NCBI GenBank assembly: GCA_032158295.1
Contig: CM063258.1
Location: 8,884,583 to 8,948,582 of the forward strand
Length of the DNA stretch: 64,000 nt
Reading direction: 5' to 3'
Source of the DNA: Pycnopodia helianthoides
Taxonomy: Eukaryota > Echinodermata > Asteroidea > Forcipulatida > Asteriidae
Under the pieces are notes generated by a model that searched no databases, was not told the origin of the DNA, and saw only the letters and a list, made by a program, of their open reading frames with translations. The translations under genes were made by a program, and so were the position numbers. Below, in pieces: positions 61,201 through 64,000 of this stretch (positions within the stretch are counted from its first letter, which is position 1; every line of letters begins with the position of its first letter).

Positions 61201-62214
61201 TTGTGTTTTTCGATCTTACCAATAGTGTACAGGGCCTTTAAGAAGGCACTTGTGCATGGCCTATTCTGTTGTAAATTTTTTTCCGAAATCTGCGCTAAAA
61301 AAAAAAATGCACTCTATTTATTTATTCATGTTGACTAGATTCAGGTCAACTATAGCTTTCTAACTGTGTATAATCAAATTGTTCTGGAATAAATGTTACT
61401 CTCTTGGTAACTTTGCTTTTCTGGCGATTGGACCAACCATTCAACTGCATGGGTTGGTATGGTGGCCAAACTGCAGAGAACTAACTGTGTACACCCGTGC
61501 ACAGTGTAGATGCATGCACCACATTGCAGGCTGGCATAGTTAATCTATCATCGAAAACCCACAGTTGATGAGATTGAATGGTCAGACAGTAGGAGGTTAA
61601 GCTTGATTTGCAAGACATCAGGAGATCATGCGTTACATGTTTTTCGCAATATAACAGACTGATCTATGTATCTTCGCCTACCAAAGCAACTGTCATCAAC
61701 GACGCTAAAGTGTCCCAAATTTGCAACACGGGTGTAAAAAAGACACCCATTTGCCCTCCGGCTCACACCACGCTCAGAAAATCAGGCAATGCGGCTTCTC
61801 TGCATGCTGTTCAGCCTCGTGCTAAGTCTATCATCAGCTGTGCCGTTTAAAAACAAAATTTAAAAACGCAAAGTCTTGCTTAGTCTGGTACTTCCCTCTT
61901 TTGTTTTGAACGAACTGCAGTTGCATGCCTTGAGAAAAAAACGCTCATTTTAAGTTGCCCCCCGGCTTAAAAACCAGTTAAACTAGGACATTCCATGCAT
62001 AGGCCTCACCACCCTGGCCTCACCACCCCGACCCCTCATGAAACTCATGGGCTAATGTCATTTCTTGATAATAACCACAGTACAATAACTTCCCCCCCCT
62101 TCCCCATTTAATTGTGCTTACTTGATTTCTCATTAGTTTTGAGAGGTAGTAGTAACATGGGACAGGTCAACCCACGGACGGGGCGTCCACGCTCACGATC
62201 GCTCGCTTTCATCA
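49025..62214 (+). CDS. PNPLA6/PNPLA7-like (neuropathy target esterase), 5' part; continues past the window
   Basis: Exons 49025-49268, 50481-50569, 51024-51115, 51916-52065, 53139-53298, 54184-54264, 54957-55085, 56517-56597, 58917-59070, 60340-60399 and 62137-62214 join in frame to 439 residues and end in phase 1 at a donor, so the gene continues past the window. Order: N-terminal membrane segments (about 18-74), basic stretch [38 protein letters not shown], then the first cyclic-nucleotide-binding-like domain (about 190-340), and a Ser-rich linker. Family role: ER-bound lysophospholipase/phospholipase B acting on (lyso)phosphatidylcholine. The catalytic patatin domain is not in the window. 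I cannot tell PNPLA6 from PNPLA7; an echinoderm may have a single ancestor. Part of the 5' end is uncertain (see 47749). Confidence 0.9.
49950..50060. repeat. Dispersed repeat fragment
   Basis: GTTGCCCTTTACTGAGGAAA and GCCTTGCCCTTACAAGAAC match 11140-11240. Confidence 0.5.
50110..50337. repeat. Family K inverted-repeat element
   Basis: AACCCTCCTACTGTCAGTGA to GTCAGACAGCAAGAGGGTT; intronic in PNPLA. Confidence 0.88.
50770..50910. repeat. Family H repeat fragment
   Basis: GCCAGACTTGTCCGGTCATG and GTGGTCCAGTGTCAAATTCG. Confidence 0.6.
51463..51878. repeat. 21 bp minisatellite, about 19 copies
   Basis: Units such as ATGCCCCTGGTCATTGCCTT with GACCATGG and GTCTTTGCATTTG variants. As 21 is a multiple of three, the array stays open in several frames (one reads MPLVIAL repeats). 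It ends about 37 bp before PNPLA exon 51916-52065. Confidence 0.95.
52228..52446. repeat. Family G palindromic element
   Basis: AGGCCTTGTCACACGGGGCA and GCCCCGTGTGACATGGCC are inverted ends. Confidence 0.88.
52773..53004. repeat. Family K inverted-repeat element
   Basis: AACCCTCCTACTGTCGGTGA to GGTCAGACAGCAAGAGGGTT; about 135 bp before a PNPLA exon. Confidence 0.88.
53139..56597 (+). CDS. PNPLA exons coding the first cNMP-binding-like domain
   Basis: Exons 53139-53298, 54184-54264, 54957-55085 and 56517-56597, residues about 192-342. They read [91 protein letters not shown] and [20 protein letters not shown]. The F-x-x-G-x-x-D-x-x-I-x-V-V-x-x-G and G-D-S-x-x-S-L-L-S pattern is that of NTE cyclic-nucleotide-binding-like domains; cNMP binding itself is not established for this family. 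All four exons join in phase 0 after the first. Confidence 0.92.
53640..54085. repeat. Tandem duplication of about 223 bp
   Basis: 53640-53862 and 53863-54085 share TTCCTAGAGGG..GGTCATTGATGGAATTT, the TTTGGCTAGG block and the ACCATGC..AGCT block in the same order. Intronic; diverged. Confidence 0.85.
54340..54835. repeat. Degenerate dispersed repeat, at least three units
   Basis: CCAGTCAAAAATCTCTCCAAG near 54390 and CCAGTCAAAATTCTCTCCAAG near 54550, plus AAGCTAACTGGTCCCGCTGG near 54502 and a variant near 54800. Related to 16545-16735. Confidence 0.6.
55107..55393. repeat. Family F palindromic element
   Basis: TGGGCCCAATTTCATAGCGC and GCGCTATGAAATTGGGCCCA. It begins only about 20 bp after a PNPLA exon donor. 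Confidence 0.9.
55490..55805. repeat. Family H repeat, full length
   Basis: CAGGGCTCGAATTTGGGGAG at the left, CAGTGTTAGTTTCGAGCCCC at the right. Confidence 0.75.
55853..56026. repeat. Short inverted-repeat element
   Basis: GTGTTGCTATTATGTCATGT..TTCGGGGCAA pairs with TTGCCCCGAA..ATGTGACATAGCAACAG. Confidence 0.85.
57107..57600. repeat. ATTCATTC-rich dispersed repeat interrupted by a MITE
   Basis: The outer parts match 51160-51400 (TTGAAAATGAATG, TCAGTCAAAATGTGTGATTC and GAGGCTGGTCAACCATTCGA there). The inner 57180-57415 is a later insertion. Confidence 0.75.
57180..57415. mobile_element. 236 bp MITE with 26 bp perfect inverted repeats and 4 bp target duplication
   Basis: The ends at 57180-57205 and 57390-57415 are exact inverted copies (outer bases GTGCACAGCCACAATC). 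Flanks are AGAT on both sides (57176-57179 and 57416-57419). The related empty site at 51197 reads through without it. No coding capacity. Confidence 0.93.
57640..57990 (+). mobile_element. 3' end of a non-LTR retrotransposon (LINE), 5'-truncated
   Basis: The frame ends [52 protein letters not shown] and a stop, followed by TGCGCTTTGATCATG, AGCGCACTATAAATTCC and an ATT microsatellite. This matches the layout of 28900-29230 and fits the C-terminus of CR1/L2-like reverse transcriptases. Confidence 0.8.
58038..58215. repeat. Family L element with two perfect CRE palindromes and a YY1 core
   Basis: TGACGTCA at 58055-58062 and 58191-58198; AAGATGGCGGC at 58176-58186. Confidence 0.9.
58216..58860. 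other. Intronic DNA with repeat-like segments
   Basis: 58255-58290 carries a GTCGAAACGTCGGGCCGC phrase. 58560-58690 has two related blocks (GCTCGTTAGCCTTGAAGGGC / ACTCGTTAGCCTAGGTCGGC). No gene seen. Confidence 0.45.
58917..62214 (+). CDS. PNPLA linker exons (Ser-rich)
   Basis: 58917-59070 encodes [20 protein letters not shown], then [14 protein letters not shown]; 60340-60399 encodes [19 protein letters not shown]; 62137-62214 encodes [20 protein letters not shown]. This is the low-conservation linker between the first and second cNMP-like domains. An alternative donor exists at 59029 (AAG|GTAGCA). Phases 1-1-1 would allow clean skipping of the 60 bp exon. Confidence 0.75.
59405..59660 (-). 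repeat. tRNA-derived SINE (family S1), minus strand
   Basis: CAGCTCCCTGGGGAGTATAC, CACTTGTGTCC-like tail and the tRNA-like head near 59580-59650, all reversed relative to the 12191 copy. Confidence 0.85.
59866..60254. repeat. Family C inverted-repeat element
   Basis: AAAAGAACATTACAGAATGG to CCAATTCTGTAATGTTCCTT. Confidence 0.9.
60620..60890. repeat. Family D element, partial and inverted
   Basis: CTCATTTTCCAATAGATAGAG to AGCATGAGGTTAGAGACTTTC. Confidence 0.65.
60890..61240. repeat. Family A-related element
   Basis: AAAGGTATTGTACACTTTTGG to CCAATAGTGTACAGGGCCTTT, with a TATCACGCGTGATA palindrome in the middle. Confidence 0.8.
61425..61602. repeat. Family K element, shortened
   Basis: GGACCAACCATTCAACTGC, CAGGCTGGCATAGTTAATC and GGTCAGACAGTAGGAGGTT. 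Confidence 0.75.
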
Positions 62215-62512
62215 GTGAGTTCTTAACGAGTATGATCTAATGCAGTTGTACCTCACAGAAAAAAAAGAAAACAACAAAATCCTCTGCCTGTTTTCTGTGT
62301 CAAGGGGGAACGTAGTACCACCCCTCAGTAATCTTAACACCTTGTGCAGTACTTCCGTGCGTTTGTTTTATTCTTTAACACCTTTCAGCTGTTGGGTATT
62401 GGAACCTTTATCTTTATCCACCAAGAAAATCTTACACCAGGGCCAAAAAATAATTGAGCTTTTTAAAGAATGCATCATTGGTTTTGATTTGGGTAAACTT
62501 GTTGCCACTCTC

Positions 62513-63240
62513 TAGTTTTCAAAAAACATACATCATTGGCTTTTGGAATCGTAAGTTCATTTCAATCTTTTAGTTTACAAAAAACATACATCATTGGTTT
62601 TTGGAATCGTAAGTTCATTTCAATCTTTTAGTTTACAAAAAACATACATCATTGGTTTTTGGAATCGTAAGTTCATTTCAATCTTTTAGTTTACAAAAAA
62701 CATATACATTGTTTTTGATCGTAAGTTCATTTCATCTTTAGTTTACAAAAAACATACATCATTGTTTTTGAAAGCAGAGATTCATTCACATCCTCTATTT
62801 AAATCTTTTAAAACACCCTCTAGTTTAAAAAAAAAACTAACATCATTGGCTTGGGAAGCATAAACCCATTCTTATCCTCAGTTTAAAAAAAAAGCATACA
62901 TCATTTGTTTTAGAAAAATCGTAATTGAATTTCCATCTTCTAGTTTTCAAAAAACATTCATCATTGGTTTTTGGAAGCGTAAACTCATTCCCATCTTCTA
63001 GCTTATCGCCGATGCAAAATAAACATCTATTAAAACATCCTCAAGTTAAAGAAAAAAACCATACATCATTGGTTTGGGAGTCATAAAAAACCCCAAATGA
63101 AACATACGTATGTGTACATCATTGGTTTTGGAAGCATAAATCCATTCTTATCCTCTAGTTGTCAAAGTCAAAGAGCATTCATCATTGTATTTTGAAAGAG
63201 TAAAATTTATTCACATTCTCTAGTTAATGAAAAACTTGTC
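62513..63240. repeat. 58 bp minisatellite, about 10-12 degenerate copies
   Basis: The unit contains CATACATCATTGGTTTTTGG and a CTTTTAGTTTACAAAAAACA part. The first three copies are nearly exact with a 58 bp period (62526, 62584, 62642); later ones decay. In a PNPLA intron just after the last exon seen. Confidence 0.92.
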
Positions 63241-64000
63241 AGGGGATTTCGGAGGATTTGGAGAAGGTTCGGTGTTAGTTTTAGTCCCCCGCCCCCCCGA
63301 TTATGATTAGGAAGGACAGAATTTATATTATATTAAATTCTGAAATCCTTAAAAGTAGTTAAGCTGGTGCTTCCTTTCTGGGAAAGCTATTGCAGTTTCT
63401 GTTTTGGGTGTTGCAGATTGTATTGCACGTACATTTTACCTTTACACTACTTGTCTTGCTATCTGTGTTCGTAACCCTTTCGAGACCCAAAATTGTAAAA
63501 AGAAAAAATATATCTATAACTGAAATTTTGTTTTGTTTTTTGGAACATCGATACTATGGTAATGTGAGAAAAAAAATTGAAAATTTTAATTCAGGTCTCG
63601 ATCTTTACTTTGACCTTTTTGGTTGAGTGGACATAGGTCAGATCTTGCAGCAGTTTTTTGGTCTCTTAAAGGGTTCAAATGCATCAACCCTGAATTTTAT
63701 TTAAAATTTATTTTACGTGCTGTTTAAAAAAAAAAAAATTGTAATTTGCTTTTATCTTCTTTGGCAATTTGAAGTGATAGGATGTAATCTGGTTTGGGGT
63801 AACCTTTGCTGTGATTCTTTGCGGAATGATTTTTTTTCTTCATAATTAATAAATAATTAAAGTGCCTAACCCACAGTCATAAAGTATGAATTGGTTCGCA
63901 TTCAACCGGGAAAAAAAAAATCTGATTAGAATTTCAGGCCTGGAATTTCATCTTTGAGAGGGCAAGGCCATTTTGCATTTTTCCTAAGGGGAATTCCATG
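63241..64000. other. Intronic DNA to the window end
   Basis: No further PNPLA exon found. From about 63930 a reverse-complement piece of the CAGGCCTGGAATT element starts (compare 7024-7170) and is cut by the window end. Confidence 0.5.

Noticed and set aside
61608..61850. 80-codon frame with CVTCF and CPPAH
   Set aside because: Starts next to a family K element in a PNPLA intron; no conserved motif or splice context.

Overview
The window is nuclear DNA of an animal, most likely an echinoderm and perhaps a sea star. The genes are split by GT-AG introns, intergenic DNA is AT-rich, and short dispersed repeats are very dense. I recognise several repeats as common in echinoderm genomes (a roughly 375 bp element starting GGCACTGGACAC, and elements ending GGGCCCAATTTCAT), but I could not search a database, so the placement is an inference. 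I see no bacterial, viral or CRISPR features.

Layout. (1) 1-14012, minus strand: a spliced gene for a PH-PTB docking/adaptor protein of the IRS/DOK type, 1186 residues, with tyrosine motifs for PI3K and Grb2. (2) 14013-14958: a divergent spacer, probably a shared promoter, with a perfect CRE palindrome. (3) 14959-33650, plus strand: a complete 19-exon EDEM3 gene (ER alpha-mannosidase-like, GH47 plus PA domain, 1266 residues) with a long glutamine-rich tail and no KDEL. (4) 33651-42439: about 9 kb of intergenic DNA, mostly MITE-like repeats, including nested insertions, a telomere-like CCCTAA tract and one orphan exon-like frame. (5) 42440-43621, minus: an intronless 393-residue RING-H2 protein whose 3' end is duplicated just downstream. 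(6) 43622-43923: a 302 bp divergent promoter with an inverted CCAAT box, CRE-like sites and a YY1-type motif at the ATG. (7) 43924-46234, plus: TSEN15, a tRNA-splicing endonuclease subunit, 4 exons, 232 residues. (8) 47749 or 49025 to beyond 62214, plus: the 5' half of a PNPLA6/PNPLA7 (neuropathy target esterase) gene. The membrane segment, first cyclic-nucleotide-binding domain and linker are present; the patatin catalytic domain lies outside the window.

These genes do not form one pathway: they cover receptor signalling, ER glycoprotein quality control, ubiquitination, tRNA splicing and phospholipid hydrolysis. Two divergent gene pairs suggest co-regulated promoters. TSEN15 and EDEM3 also lie near each other on human chromosome 1q25, as far as I recall, so their proximity here may be conserved synteny.

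Most of the non-coding sequence belongs to families seen several times in the window: tRNA-derived SINEs, 3' ends of LINEs, at least ten kinds of terminal-inverted-repeat element (named A to M here for cross-reference) and several minisatellites. Exon joins were checked by hand for reading frame and GT-AG ends. I found no convincing new multi-gene system. The best leads are the EDEM3 tail, the RING 3' duplication, a repeat family carrying CRE and YY1 motifs, and cleanly dated nested transposon insertions.
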